A stretch of DNA of 64,000 bases from JALZHR01 sp036388475 (GCA_036388475.1 DASVRT010000119.1:4237-68236); one strand, 5' to 3'; positions 40,656 through 50,449 are shown, counted from the first letter of the stretch. Numbers and translations are program-made. Notes: generated from the sequence alone by a model not told the origin.

Positions 40656-41504
40656 TTAAACTTCTTTCCCGATTTCTTCCAGCCGCGCCACGACCTTTTG
40701 AATCAGCCAGTTCGGCGTCGAAGCGCCCGCCGTCAAACCGACTTTTTCCGCGCCTTTCAGGTCTGCGGCGTTAATCTCGTCGGGCGTTTCTATCAGAAAG
40801 CTTTTCGGGCATTGTTCCTGACAGACGGCGAGCAGTTTACGGCTATTCGACGAATGCCGCCCGCCGATAATGTAAAAAGCATCGACTTCGCCCGCTAGAG
40901 CGCGCGCCGCATCCTGACGGTCGCGCGTCGCCGAGCAAATCGTGTTGACGACCTGCGTTTCGCCTTCCGCTTTCGCTCTGACGGCTTCCGCCGCATCGAG
41001 AAAACTTTTCAGCTTTATCGTGGTTTGCGAAACGACCAGAGGATTTTTCAGCGTCGGCAAATCCGCCACTTCCGAAGCGTCGCGAATGACGAAAGCGTGC
41101 CCCGGCGCGTAGCCCTTGACGCCAATCATTTCCGGGTGGTCGGGATTTCCGACGACCACGACGTGGCGGTCTTGCGCCGCCGCGCGCGAAGCCAGTTTCT
41201 GCACTTTCGTCACGAACGGGCAAGTCGCATCGACAACCTTTGAAGCTTTTTCGCGCAGCTCCTGCTCGACCTGCGGCGTGACGCCGTGCGCGCGGATAAC
41301 CGCCGTTTCGCCGCGCTGGATTTGAACGGGCGCGTTAATGGTCGCAACGCCGTGTTTTGCCAGTCGTTCCATTTCCTGGTCGTTGTGAATCAGCGGACCG
41401 AGCGTGCGAACCGTGTCGCCGCCGGCGAGCGCTTCTTCAACCATTTCGACCGCGCGCTCGACGCCGAAACAAAAACCGTATTCATCCGCTATTAAAATTT
41501 GCAT
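40656..41504 (-). CDS. ispH: 4-hydroxy-3-methylbut-2-enyl diphosphate reductase (IspH/LytB)
   Basis: Iron-sulphur enzyme of 282 aa for the last step of the MEP isoprenoid pathway, making IPP and DMAPP. Three cluster cysteines are in place: Cys12 (GFCFGVERA), the Cys of DATCPFVTK near 94, and the Cys of NTICSATRDRQDA near 191. Substrate-binding residues lie in VSQTTIKLKSF, IIGGRHSSNSRKL and GLTAGASTPNWLI. It is full length and stands alone. The MEP pathway is thus expected in this organism. Confidence 0.97.
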   Translation of the reverse strand: MQILIADEYGFCFGVERAVEMVEEALAGGDTVRTLGPLIHNDQEMERLAKHGVATINAPVQIQRGETAVIRAHGVTPQVEQELREKASKVVDATCPFVTKVQKLASRAAAQDRHVVVVGNPDHPEMIGVKGYAPGHAFVIRDASEVADLPTLKNPLVVSQTTIKLKSFLDAAEAVRAKAEGETQVVNTICSATRDRQDAARALAGEVDAFYIIGGRHSSNSRKLLAVCQEQCPKSFLIETPDEINAADLKGAEKVGLTAGASTPNWLIQKVVARLEEIGKEV

Positions 41505-41620
41505 TTCTTAAACCTTCGCGTTTGACTTTCGTCAAGCTAGTTGTATCTTAACAAAAGCCCGAAGGAAACAAAACTTTGCAGATAATTTATAGTTTCCTGT
41601 CAATGAAAGTTTCTTAACAA

Positions 41621-43483
41621 TCAGCGAATCGGCTCGCGCAAAATAATCTCCGCCGTAGTGCGCGCGATTTCCGCCGCCGCCGGGTTGGATTTTTTTAAGT
41701 TCGCAATTTGTAATAACGCTTCGCCGGTTCGCGACAGCAGGCGCACCAAATCGCCTTCTTCCGCTTTTGTTTCGCGCACCAGATTTTCCCAATTCGCGCC
41801 GTCCGCCCAGTGTTCGGCGGTTGCCGCCGCCGAGAAATTCATTTCCGGCGCAGGCTCGACGCCGAATTTCCATTCCACGCCGGAGACGGCGAAAACGATG
41901 TCTTCAAATGCGGTCAGAGTGTCCAGAATTTTATCCGACAGATGAAGCTCGCCGTAATTTCTGTCCGAATCGCCGGCGAGCGCCGCCATCAGCCCGGCGA
42001 CGTGTTTGGTTTCGAGCTTTTCGAAAAGCCCTTGCCGCAGCGCTTCGCCCACTAAAAGCGGTCTATCGACGCGCAGGTCAGCCAGCCATTTTCCGCTTTC
42101 CGTGACTTTTTGCGCCGGAAAATCCAGATAGCCGAAATGATGCAGCACCTGGGCGCGATGCTCGAACGGAAGCCAGATTTCGTCGCGCAGAAAATCAATG
42201 TCGCGCCCGGTTTTTTCAATAAATTCCGCGTCGTTCCAGCTTTCCCACAAAAATTGATGCGCGAGGCGTTTGCGGTCGTCGCTCAAGCCGTCCGGCAAAA
42301 GCCGCTCAAGCAATTGATTGATGATTTCCACCGCCTCGTCGTTTTCGTTTTGCGTCAGCAGAATGCGCGGCTCGTCGAGCGGCGGATTTTTGCCTTCGTA
42401 AATCTCGAAAAACGCGGTTTCGACCGATTTATCGTTGAGCGGATATTTTTTGGCGTAAACGCGGTTGACGCGCGACAGCGCAAACGTCGTTCCGCCGCCG
42501 TCGTCTTTCATCGCCGTCACTTTTTCGCCGTAAACGTTCAGCACCAGAAAAAAGCGCTTGCCGCTGCGACCCTGCGAAACGACGCGCCCGGAAGTAACGT
42601 TTTCTTCCAGCCATTTGTGGCGGATTTCCGCGCGCCGCATCGGCAGTTTTTCCTGCAAGCGATTACGCGTCGCGGTCAGGCGTTCAAACCCGCGCGCGGC
42701 ATCGACCGACAAATCGAAACCGCTCGCTTTGATTTTCTCGACGATATTCGCCTCTCGCCGGTCGCGTTTTCTTTCCAGCCGCAGAACCTGGTGCGCCGTT
42801 TCGCGAAAGGCGAAGCTTTTTTCGGCAATCTCGCGGACCTGCGGGAAGCTGCCGTAAGCGTCCAATAAATTGAGCAGGCTCGAATAAGTCGCGCGAAACT
42901 GGCTTTGCAGCGCGTCGGGCGGCGATTTCAAAAGCGCGGCGATGCGCGGCGGATTCTGAAAATTGCTCGGCGCTAAAATAACAAAACCGACGTTGTCTTT
43001 GCCGCGCCTGCCGGCGCGCCCGGTCATTTGCTGCAACTCGCTTGCCTGAAGCGAGCGCCAGCCGTCATTGCCGCGCGTGTCGGCATTAATGATAACGACT
43101 GTCCGCGCCGGAAAATCGACTCCGGCGGCGACCGTCGTGGTGGCGAAAATCGCGTCGAGCAATCCGGCGGACATCATTTTTTCGATGAGCAGCTTCCAGG
43201 CGGGAATATGACCGGCGTGGTGCGACGCGACGCCGGCGCGAATGACCGGATTTTTGTGTTTGTGGCGGCTGATTTCCGGGTTCTGCTCGGCGTATTCCTG
43301 AAAGATGCGGCGGCGCGCTTCGGCGCGTTCCGGGTTGGGATTTTGTTTTTTGAGCGCGACTTCCATCGCTGATTCGTCACAGCGCCGGCGCGTCGGCATA
43401 AAGATAATCGCGGGCAGAAGATTGTACGAACGCAGCGACGCTATAAGTTGCGGCGGCGGAATTTCGGGCAATTTGAATCTCAT
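41621..43483 (-). CDS. Ski2/Mtr4-like DEAD/DEAH helicase, C-terminal half (split gene)
   Basis: This 620-aa product contains only the second RecA-like lobe of a Ski2-type helicase. It opens with RFKLPEIPPPQLIASL, then NLLPAIIFMPTRRRCDE (motif IV region), FATTTVAAGVDFPA (motif V, about 115-125) and QMTGRAGRRG (motif VI, 152-161). A long helical C-terminal domain follows. Motifs I-III are missing; they are encoded by 49565-50449 on the same strand, 6 kb upstream. The start at 43483 has no Shine-Dalgarno sequence. The two lengths sum to about 914 aa, as expected for one helicase. It may be a functional two-part enzyme or a disrupted gene. Confidence 0.88.
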   Translation of the reverse strand: MRFKLPEIPPPQLIASLRSYNLLPAIIFMPTRRRCDESAMEVALKKQNPNPERAEARRRIFQEYAEQNPEISRHKHKNPVIRAGVASHHAGHIPAWKLLIEKMMSAGLLDAIFATTTVAAGVDFPARTVVIINADTRGNDGWRSLQASELQQMTGRAGRRGKDNVGFVILAPSNFQNPPRIAALLKSPPDALQSQFRATYSSLLNLLDAYGSFPQVREIAEKSFAFRETAHQVLRLERKRDRREANIVEKIKASGFDLSVDAARGFERLTATRNRLQEKLPMRRAEIRHKWLEENVTSGRVVSQGRSGKRFFLVLNVYGEKVTAMKDDGGGTTFALSRVNRVYAKKYPLNDKSVETAFFEIYEGKNPPLDEPRILLTQNENDEAVEIINQLLERLLPDGLSDDRKRLAHQFLWESWNDAEFIEKTGRDIDFLRDEIWLPFEHRAQVLHHFGYLDFPAQKVTESGKWLADLRVDRPLLVGEALRQGLFEKLETKHVAGLMAALAGDSDRNYGELHLSDKILDTLTAFEDIVFAVSGVEWKFGVEPAPEMNFSAAATAEHWADGANWENLVRETKAEEGDLVRLLSRTGEALLQIANLKKSNPAAAEIARTTAEIILREPIR

Positions 43484-43489
43484 CAAAGA

Positions 43490-43640
43490 TTATTAAACCA
43501 CGAAATACGGAAAATTTTAACGCCAAGACGCAGGGAACTTCGGACAAAAATTAACGGGAAAAGAAAATGAAACCACGCTCGACACTAAAATAACACGAAA
43601 AAGAGTAAATTATTCCGCGTCCCAGCCTTCCGGTAACGCG
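43490..43640. other. spacer with no recognisable gene, downstream edge of the helicase interruption
   Basis: Contains AAACCACGAAATACGG and TTAACGCCAAGACGCAGGG, single-arm pieces of repeat families seen elsewhere. No terminal inverted repeats of a transposon were found. Confidence 0.5.
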
Positions 43641-43913
43641 CCGGAGGCTTTGGTGGTTACATCGGAGGCAGTAGTTATTACGTCGGAGGTCGGGTCGGCG
43701 GCGTCGGAGGGCTTGTCGCTTACGTCGGAGCACGACGGTAGCGCGCCGGAGGTCACGGTTCTTACGTCGGAAGGCTCTATTCTTGTGTCGGAGGCTGATG
43801 TTCTTGTGTCGGAGGCTGATGTTCTTGTGTCGGAGGCTGATGTTGCGACGTCGGAGGTCGCCGGTAGCGCGTCGGAGCACGCCGGTAAAGCGTCGGAGGC
43901 TGCCGGTAAAGCA
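43641..43913. repeat. array of thirteen 21-bp tandem repeats, TCGGAGG type
   Basis: Thirteen 21-base units. Each starts TCGGAGG (variants CCGGAGG, TCGGAGC, TCGGAAG), followed by 14 more variable bases ending mostly in TTNTTNNG or GGTAGCGCG. Two successive units are identical (TCGGAGGCTGATGTTCTTGTG). Because 21 is a multiple of 3, the array is open on both strands as degenerate heptapeptides (VSEADVL; RHKNISL), but neither reading looks like a real gene. It lies between the halves of the split helicase. Confidence 0.95.
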
Positions 43914-43970
43914 AATTATGCCCTGAAACAATACATTTTTAGTTAATTTTGGACAAAGACGACGCAAAAA

Positions 43971-44034
43971 GCGCGAGGTCGCTAAGATTTCGATAGTTTT
44001 TACACTAACTTCTTAGCGACCTAGCGACCTCGCG
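43971..44034. repeat. inverted repeat with TAGCGACC 8-mer arm
   Basis: GCGAGGTCGCTAAG on the left pairs with CTTAGCGACCTAGCGACCTCGCG on the right. It lies just after the stop of the SBBP gene (minus strand) and may end its transcript. Confidence 0.85.
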
Positions 44035-44046
44035 TTAAATTAACGC

Positions 44047-47000
44047 TTACTGCACGTATGCCGCCGGAATCGGAACGTCTCCGTTTGCGCCGAAATGTTC
44101 GACGGTGTAGGAATTCGTCGTGCTGCGGAAGATATACCAATTGCCGTCCGACGGGCGGAAGACGGCGAAATCCGTCTTGCCGTCGCGGTCGAAATCGCCC
44201 GGCACGGGTTTATCGCCGCCGGTGCCCCATTTGAAGGCTTTCAGCGAATTGTCCGAGCTTTTCCAGACATACCAGACGCCGTCCGACGGGCGGAAAACCG
44301 TGAAATCAGCCTGCTTGTCGCCGTCAAAATCGCCGACGAGCGGAACGTCGCCGTGCTGACCGAATTTGAAGCCCTGAAGATTGCCGGTCGTGCTCCGGCG
44401 GACATACCAGGTTCCGTCCGACGGGCGAAAGACGGTTACATCGGCTAAGCCGTCACCGTCGAAATCGCCCGCCAGCGGAGTATCGCCGTCAGTCCCCCAC
44501 TGAATGGCGATAAATTGATTGTCCGTGCTGCCCAGGATATACCAGTAACCGTTCGACGGGCGGAAGACGGCGAAATCCGTTTTGCCGTCGCCGTCAAAAT
44601 CGCCGGCGGCGGGTTTATCCGTCGCGATGCCGAACTGCACGGCGCGAACCTGCCCGTTCGAGCTTTGAGCGATATACCACGTTCCGTCAGACGGGCGATA
44701 AACCGCTAAATCGGTTTTGCGGTCGCCGTCGTAGTTGCCGGGAACGGCGATGTCGCCGAAGCTGCCGCCGCCGAAACGCGTGCCCGTGTAGGTATTGTCG
44801 CTGGAACGAAGCACGTGCCAATCGCCGGTTTCCGGTCGCCAGACGGCAAGGTCGCTTCTGCCGTCGCCGTCGAATTCCGAAGGCTGAACCTGCATCGTGC
44901 CGGTGAAATCGCCTGTCTGACTCGTCGCCGGATTGAAATAAATTCGCTGGCGCGGCGAGAATGTGTAATCCATCTTCGACGCCCGCAGAATATAATTGCC
45001 AAAGGTCGCGACATTCGGAATCGTGTAGTTTCCGCTGGCGTCGGTCGTCACGGTCGCGACGGGCGGCTGCGGATTTTCCTCGTCTTCCGGGTAATTTCTC
45101 AATTCGAGCGTGACGCCTTCGATGCCGACGCTGTTGCGATCGACGATTCTGCCCGAGATGCCGACCGGCGCGGGCGGATTGACCGTGATGTCGATGAAAA
45201 CGCTGGTGATGAATCCGCCGTTGTCGCGAGCCTGCGCCCAGAGCCTGTATTCGCCCGGACGATTCGGCTGCCACGGAGCGTTAAACGTGCCGTTGTTCGA
45301 CTGTCCAATCGACGTGGACTGGCTGTTGCCGACCGCCGAAACCGTCAGATGCACTATCGTTCCGTCGGGGTCGGTCGCGGTGACATTTACGGGAATTGCC
45401 GCCGGCATTGTAAAGACCGCGCCGTTTGTCGGACTGTTAATCGTCACGCCCGGCGATTGATTCGGCACGGTAGAGGCGAAATCAATATCGAGATTGTCCC
45501 CGGTCGCGTTGGTCACGCTGAACGACGCCGGCAGGAACGTCAATTCGCCGACGCCCTGCGGCGTAATCGTGTAATTTCCGCCCGCCGGAAGATTGAAAAA
45601 TCCGTATGCGCCCGTCGAGAGAGAAATCGAAGTCTGGTTAACCGGGCTTCCATTCGCCGTTCCGGTCAGGTTCACCCTGATGCCCTGCATCGGAGCGCCA
45701 TTAGGATTGGTTATATCGCCTTGCAGACGAACCGTCGTCACCGGCGCGTTGACCGTCACGCCGACAGGCTGTGAATCGGTAATCGCGCCGGTCGAATCGG
45801 CGGCGCGCGCGAAATACTCGTAATTGCCTGCTGCCACGCCGGTTAATTGATGCTCGTAAGGCGCGGTCGTGTCGGTTGTCAGCAAAGCGACTTGCGCGCC
45901 CTGCTGCCGATAAAACTCGACTTTCGTAATCGTGCCCGCGCCGCTCGCCGCGTTCGCCGCGAGATTAATGGCGGCGGGCGCGGTAAACGTTTGTCCGGCG
46001 CTCGGGCTGGTCATCGCCACATTAATCTGCGTGACCTGCGTTCCCCAGAAGTTTTCGTTTTCCCGGTGTATGTAGCCGAGATAATTGATGACTCTGTTTT
46101 GCGGCTCAAAAGTGTATTGGGCGGAAACAGGCGTAATCGTCACGCTGTCGTCAACGGTCGCACCGAAATCCGTAAACAGGTAATTACCGTTTGAATCGGT
46201 CGTCGTCGTCGCCGAGACGTTCGGATTGCTGGAACTGGTCAGATTAAGCGCGATATTCGGAATCGGAGCGTTTGCCGTCAGGTTGAAGATTCGTCCCGCA
46301 ATCCGGTGATTTATCGGATTGACGACGAGGCTCACCGGCGGCGAAGTCAGAGACTCGCCCTGCGAATTGTAAACCTTCGCCGTAACCGTGTAATTTCCCG
46401 TCTGCATCACGCGCCAGCTCGTAGACCAGGGCGCGCCGGTGCGTCTGCCGATGAGATTGTTGTTCTGGTCGTAAAATTCCAGAATTCTGACCGACGACGA
46501 AACGCTGGCGGTCAAAGGAACATCGCTGCCCTGAGCAAAAGTTTGTCCTTCGGTCGGGCTGGTTATCGAAACGCTCAAGCCCGCCGCGTCGTTGACGAAA
46601 ACGTGAACCACCGGCGTCGAAACGCCGCGCAAGCCTTTCGAGTCGGTCGGAATTGCATTCAAAGACCAGGTTCCGACCGGAACATTCGTCCACGTAAATT
46701 CATAAGGCGCGGTCGTGTCCGTTCCCAGAGGAATATTGCCGAGCGTGCTGTGATAAGCGACAAAATCGACTTTTGTAATCGGGTCGCCGTCCGGGTCGGA
46801 AGCCGTCGCCTGAATCGTGATTGAAGCGGGCGCGCTGTAATTCGTGCCGTGCGCCGGAGCGGTGACGACGCCGACCGGCGCTTCATTATTCAGAATCGTA
46901 AAATCGGCGAATTGATTTGCGCTTAAGTTATTAAAAGATGCACTTTCAGGGTCGGTCAGAAAGCCGGTTTTCTTAACTGTAACCGTGTAATTTCCGCCCG

Positions 47001-49431
47001 CCGGAAGATTGCCGAAAAAGTATGGAATCACACCGCTCCCGTTTCCGTAAGGCAGAATGACGGAGCGATTAATCGTGCCTGTAACCGTCACGACAATCGG
47101 CTGGTAATTGCCGTACTGCGTCGGGTCGGTGACCGTTCCGCTGATGTTGTAATGCTGGACGTTTTCGTCGGTCGGAGCGATTTTCAGCACGAAAGCGTCT
47201 TTGCCTGAACTGGTGCTGGTCGGCTCGCCTTTCATCGGCTGGAAAGAATTAGGCGTCACGATAATCGAAGTTGTATGTCCCGTGATGTAAGCGCTGTCCG
47301 CGCCGTCAACCGCCAAATCATACGCGCCGCCCTGACCTAAAAGCGTCGAGAAAACGAGCGCCGTCGCGTCGGTGTTAAAGCGCGTTAAGAAAATCGTGCC
47401 GTTCGTGCCGTTAATCGAATTTTTGAGCGGAAAGTTTGCGCCGCTTAAAGTTTCGCCGGTCACAAATGCGCTGTTGTCCGCGCCTAAACCGACGGCGAAA
47501 GGCTCGTCTTTTCCCGCGCCGCCGTAAAATGTCGAATAAACCAGCGCCGAGCCTGCCGGATTGAATTTCGTCAAAAATCCGTCCGCGCCGCCGTTAAACG
47601 TCCGGTCAAACGCGCCAGCCGTGGTCGGAAATCCGCCGTTTTCGGTTTGTCCGGTCGCGTATACGTTTCCGGTTAAATCAACCGCGACGCCTTTGACGCG
47701 GTCCGACTGCAAGCCGCCGCCGAGGAAAGTTCCGAAAACCAGCGCGTTTCCTGCTGCGTTCAACTTGGCGACAAAGCCTTCGACACCGCCGCTCGTTGCC
47801 GGTTGAAACGCTCCGGGCGTCGTCGCGAATTGCATTGCCGCCGTTCCGCCGACGACGGCGTTTCCGTCAGCATCGAGCGCGACATCGTTGATGCCCGTAT
47901 TCGGAAAAAGCGTCGAATAAATCGCGCTGCCGGCGGCGGAAAATTTAACTATGTAGCCGCCGCTGTAGGAGACTCCGGGACAGCCTTGCGGCGTGTCGCA
48001 AAGTCTTTCTTTATAAGCGCCCGGCGTCGTCGGAAAGTTTGCCGAGCCGGTATTTCCGGCAAAAAACGCGTCGCCCGTTGCCGGATTAACCGCGATTTTG
48101 CTGCCCGCGCCGGTGCTCGTGCCTAAATAAGTCGAATAAATAATCGCCGAGCCGGTGGAATTTAATTTGGCGGCGAAATTCATATCGATATTGTTGTAGG
48201 TCGAGCTGTAAGCGTTAACCAGCGGGAAGTCCGGAGACATCGTCGAGCCGCTCAGCAGAACGTTTCCGCTCGCGTCAACCGCGACGCCCGAACCCGTCTC
48301 ATTGCCGTTGCGCCCGCCGAAATACGTCGAGTAAACGATTGCCGTTCCCGTCGGATTAACTTTCGTCACAAAAGCGTCATACCAATAGGAATTCGGCGCG
48401 TCTTCGCGCGGCAGCATAACGGGTTTGACGGTTCCGGCAGTCGTCGGAAAATCGCGCGAAGCCGCCGTGCCGACGATGTAAGCGTTGCCGCCCGAATCGA
48501 CCGCGATTGAGCGCCCTTCGTCGAAAATGCTTCCGCCGAGATAACTGCCGTAAGCGAGAATCGGGTCGATGACGAGTTCTTTTGATTTATCGTAGCCGGC
48601 GATTTTGAAAGTTACGCGATAGCTTTTTTCGGTTTTGGTTTTCGCGGTCAGACGCGCCGCCTGCTCTTCGATTATCGCGTAGGCGCTGGCGATTTCTTTT
48701 CTTTCGCCGTCGATGTTTTGATAAACGACCGGCGCGTGCTGGCGAAGTGTTCCGACTTCGGTTTCCAATAATAAATCGCCGGATTGTTTGTCGATTCGGG
48801 CGGATTTGACGCCGTCGAATTTCAGTTTGATTTGATTCGGGTCGGCATCGGGGCGAACGAGAAAGTCGTATTCGAGCCGTTGATTATTTCCGTAATAGAC
48901 GAGATCGACGCCGTTGTAAATTTGCTCGTATTTGACTTTCGAGTAATTCGGAACGTCCGATTGCCATTTGGCGGAATCGTTGCCGACAAAATAATTCGAT
49001 TTGCTTGCGGTTTCGTCCAAGCCCGCGGATTGCGGCGCTTCGTTTGCGCCTTCAATCTGCATTTTCACGATTGCGCGCTTGTCCTGCGCTTTATTTTTTC
49101 CGCGTTTCTGCAAAGACAAAACGGCTTCTTTTTCGGTCAGAAAAAGCGCGTAGCCGTGACCGCGAGCGAGAAATTTCACCTGCGCGTCGGTTTGTCCGAG
49201 ATTCGGCTCGAAATGAAGCGGCAGCTTGCCGTAAGCATCGACGATTTTTTGTTTATCAATCTCTGCGCCGTCGGTGTTGGTCGGCGCCGTCGGAGAATTG
49301 TTTTCGATTAATGTCCGTTCGGCGATTGGCGGGGAATCGGTAATTGCAGAATGATTAAAAAAATGTATTAAAACAAAAAGCAGCGAGGCGAGAAGCGCGC
49401 CCGCCAACGCAATTTTTTTAAAACTGTTCAT
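44047..49431 (-). CDS. giant secreted SBBP beta-propeller / Ig-like / VCBS-repeat protein
   Basis: Exported surface or extracellular protein of 1794 aa. A hydrophobic N-terminus (residues 5-30) is followed by a DUF7948-like domain (PLHFEPNLGQTDAQVKFLARG). SBBP repeats then fill about residues 290-750 (AYIVGTAASRDFPTTAGTV, FLTKFNPAGSALVYSTFYGG). Alternating carboxypeptidase-regulatory-like and Ig-like domains follow, about 770-1490 (ISGTVTDP..., APAHGTNYSAPASITIQATASDPDG). At the C-terminus are about seven VCBS/FG-GAP repeats (DFDGDGKTDFAVFRPSNGYWY). It is probably adhesive or carbohydrate-binding. It stands between the two halves of the helicase gene, in the same orientation. Confidence 0.93.
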   Translation of the reverse strand: MNSFKKIALAGALLASLLFVLIHFFNHSAITDSPPIAERTLIENNSPTAPTNTDGAEIDKQKIVDAYGKLPLHFEPNLGQTDAQVKFLARGHGYALFLTEKEAVLSLQKRGKNKAQDKRAIVKMQIEGANEAPQSAGLDETASKSNYFVGNDSAKWQSDVPNYSKVKYEQIYNGVDLVYYGNNQRLEYDFLVRPDADPNQIKLKFDGVKSARIDKQSGDLLLETEVGTLRQHAPVVYQNIDGERKEIASAYAIIEEQAARLTAKTKTEKSYRVTFKIAGYDKSKELVIDPILAYGSYLGGSIFDEGRSIAVDSGGNAYIVGTAASRDFPTTAGTVKPVMLPREDAPNSYWYDAFVTKVNPTGTAIVYSTYFGGRNGNETGSGVAVDASGNVLLSGSTMSPDFPLVNAYSSTYNNIDMNFAAKLNSTGSAIIYSTYLGTSTGAGSKIAVNPATGDAFFAGNTGSANFPTTPGAYKERLCDTPQGCPGVSYSGGYIVKFSAAGSAIYSTLFPNTGINDVALDADGNAVVGGTAAMQFATTPGAFQPATSGGVEGFVAKLNAAGNALVFGTFLGGGLQSDRVKGVAVDLTGNVYATGQTENGGFPTTAGAFDRTFNGGADGFLTKFNPAGSALVYSTFYGGAGKDEPFAVGLGADNSAFVTGETLSGANFPLKNSINGTNGTIFLTRFNTDATALVFSTLLGQGGAYDLAVDGADSAYITGHTTSIIVTPNSFQPMKGEPTSTSSGKDAFVLKIAPTDENVQHYNISGTVTDPTQYGNYQPIVVTVTGTINRSVILPYGNGSGVIPYFFGNLPAGGNYTVTVKKTGFLTDPESASFNNLSANQFADFTILNNEAPVGVVTAPAHGTNYSAPASITIQATASDPDGDPITKVDFVAYHSTLGNIPLGTDTTAPYEFTWTNVPVGTWSLNAIPTDSKGLRGVSTPVVHVFVNDAAGLSVSITSPTEGQTFAQGSDVPLTASVSSSVRILEFYDQNNNLIGRRTGAPWSTSWRVMQTGNYTVTAKVYNSQGESLTSPPVSLVVNPINHRIAGRIFNLTANAPIPNIALNLTSSSNPNVSATTTTDSNGNYLFTDFGATVDDSVTITPVSAQYTFEPQNRVINYLGYIHRENENFWGTQVTQINVAMTSPSAGQTFTAPAAINLAANAASGAGTITKVEFYRQQGAQVALLTTDTTAPYEHQLTGVAAGNYEYFARAADSTGAITDSQPVGVTVNAPVTTVRLQGDITNPNGAPMQGIRVNLTGTANGSPVNQTSISLSTGAYGFFNLPAGGNYTITPQGVGELTFLPASFSVTNATGDNLDIDFASTVPNQSPGVTINSPTNGAVFTMPAAIPVNVTATDPDGTIVHLTVSAVGNSQSTSIGQSNNGTFNAPWQPNRPGEYRLWAQARDNGGFITSVFIDITVNPPAPVGISGRIVDRNSVGIEGVTLELRNYPEDEENPQPPVATVTTDASGNYTIPNVATFGNYILRASKMDYTFSPRQRIYFNPATSQTGDFTGTMQVQPSEFDGDGRSDLAVWRPETGDWHVLRSSDNTYTGTRFGGGSFGDIAVPGNYDGDRKTDLAVYRPSDGTWYIAQSSNGQVRAVQFGIATDKPAAGDFDGDGKTDFAVFRPSNGYWYILGSTDNQFIAIQWGTDGDTPLAGDFDGDGLADVTVFRPSDGTWYVRRSTTGNLQGFKFGQHGDVPLVGDFDGDKQADFTVFRPSDGVWYVWKSSDNSLKAFKWGTGGDKPVPGDFDRDGKTDFAVFRPSDGNWYIFRSTTNSYTVEHFGANGDVPIPAAYVQ

Positions 49432-49564
49432 AATGAGAAAACCTGTCTGAAATATGAAAATAATTTGTTAACCGCTTTCACGGTCGCGAAATTAGCTCGA
49501 AAAAGACAGTCGGGCGTGAAATTTTTGAGATTTTTATTGAGATTTTTATATTGTTAAATTTCAA
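49432..49564. other. AT-rich spacer and probable promoter region of the SBBP gene
   Basis: Holds a short tandem duplication (TGAGATTTTTAT twice, about 49526-49551). The region forms the upstream edge of the interruption in the helicase gene. No transposon ends or target duplications were found by eye. Confidence 0.5.
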
Positions 49565-50449
49565 TTAATGTCTTCGTCGCTCGAAACGATTTTCTTCCTG
49601 TGCGAAACGCTCAAGCTCGGAATTAAATTTCCCCTGCTCATTAAATAACGGAAAAAGGCGCAAATCCGGCGCGAGAAACGCGGCGCGAAGCTCGACGGGG
49701 CGCGAGCCGGCGCGATTGATGACGCGGACACGGACGCCGCGCACTTCTTCAATCCAGCGCGCAAATTCGTCGGCGTTTCCGATAGTCGCCGACAAAAGCA
49801 GCAGGCGAATGCGCGGAGGGCTGAGAATAATCGCTTCTTCCCAGACGTGACCGCGGTCTTCGTCCGCCAGATAATGCGCTTCGTCCAGAATGACGAAATC
49901 CGTGCGCACCTGTTCGCCCTGCCGCAGCGCGTCGAAAAGCTGATTGCGATAAATTTCCGTGGTGCCGACGATTAAAGGCGCGTCCCAATTCTCTTTCCGG
50001 TCGCCGGTGAGGATGCCGACGTTTTCCGCGCCAAATTCAGCGGAAAATTCCGTGTACTTGGAATTGGTCAGAGCCTTTAGAGGCGTCGTATACCAGGCAC
50101 GTTGCCCGTTTTCTAAAAGCCTTCGGATTTCTTCGCGCGCAATCCAGGTTTTGCCGCTTCCCGTCGGCGCGGTGACCAGAACATCTTGCTTTTCAATGGC
50201 TTCGAGCGCCTCGATTTGAAAATCGTCCGGAACCAGCGGCTTCGGTTCGGGCGTTCCGATGCCGCTCAGAAGGTTTTCGACGCCGCGTTTTTGCTGCGCC
50301 GAATACTGCGGCTCGCCTTTCGCCGAACTTTTTTCTGCAAGTTCGCGTTTAAATTCACGTTCCTTTCCACGGTTGATGTCGGAACGCGCTTTATCGCGAT
50401 TGGTCGGGCGCGATTCGCGCCGCCGGCGGTCATTTGATGAACGAGACAT
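49565..50449 (-). CDS. Ski2/Mtr4-like DEAD/DEAH helicase, N-terminal half (split gene)
   Basis: A 294-aa product holding only the first RecA-like lobe. A basic N-terminal stretch (MSRSSNDRRRRESRP) is followed by FQIEALEAI (Q-like motif), TAPTGSGKTW (motif I, 97-101), YTTPLKALTNSKY (Ia), VGTTEIYRNQ (Ib), VILDEAHYL (II, 189-192) and LLSATIGN (III, 220-222). It ends NRFERRRH just where the second lobe should begin. That lobe is encoded at 41621-43483, beyond the SBBP gene. Alone it could bind ATP but should not unwind RNA or DNA efficiently. Confidence 0.9.
   Translation of the reverse strand: MSRSSNDRRRRESRPTNRDKARSDINRGKEREFKRELAEKSSAKGEPQYSAQQKRGVENLLSGIGTPEPKPLVPDDFQIEALEAIEKQDVLVTAPTGSGKTWIAREEIRRLLENGQRAWYTTPLKALTNSKYTEFSAEFGAENVGILTGDRKENWDAPLIVGTTEIYRNQLFDALRQGEQVRTDFVILDEAHYLADEDRGHVWEEAIILSPPRIRLLLLSATIGNADEFARWIEEVRGVRVRVINRAGSRPVELRAAFLAPDLRLFPLFNEQGKFNSELERFAQEENRFERRRH

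Noticed and set aside
43641..43946. CRISPR array or coding heptapeptide repeat protein
   Set aside because: The 7-bp constant core and 21-bp period do not fit CRISPR repeats and spacers, and there are no cas genes nearby. Both strands are open only because 21 is divisible by three.
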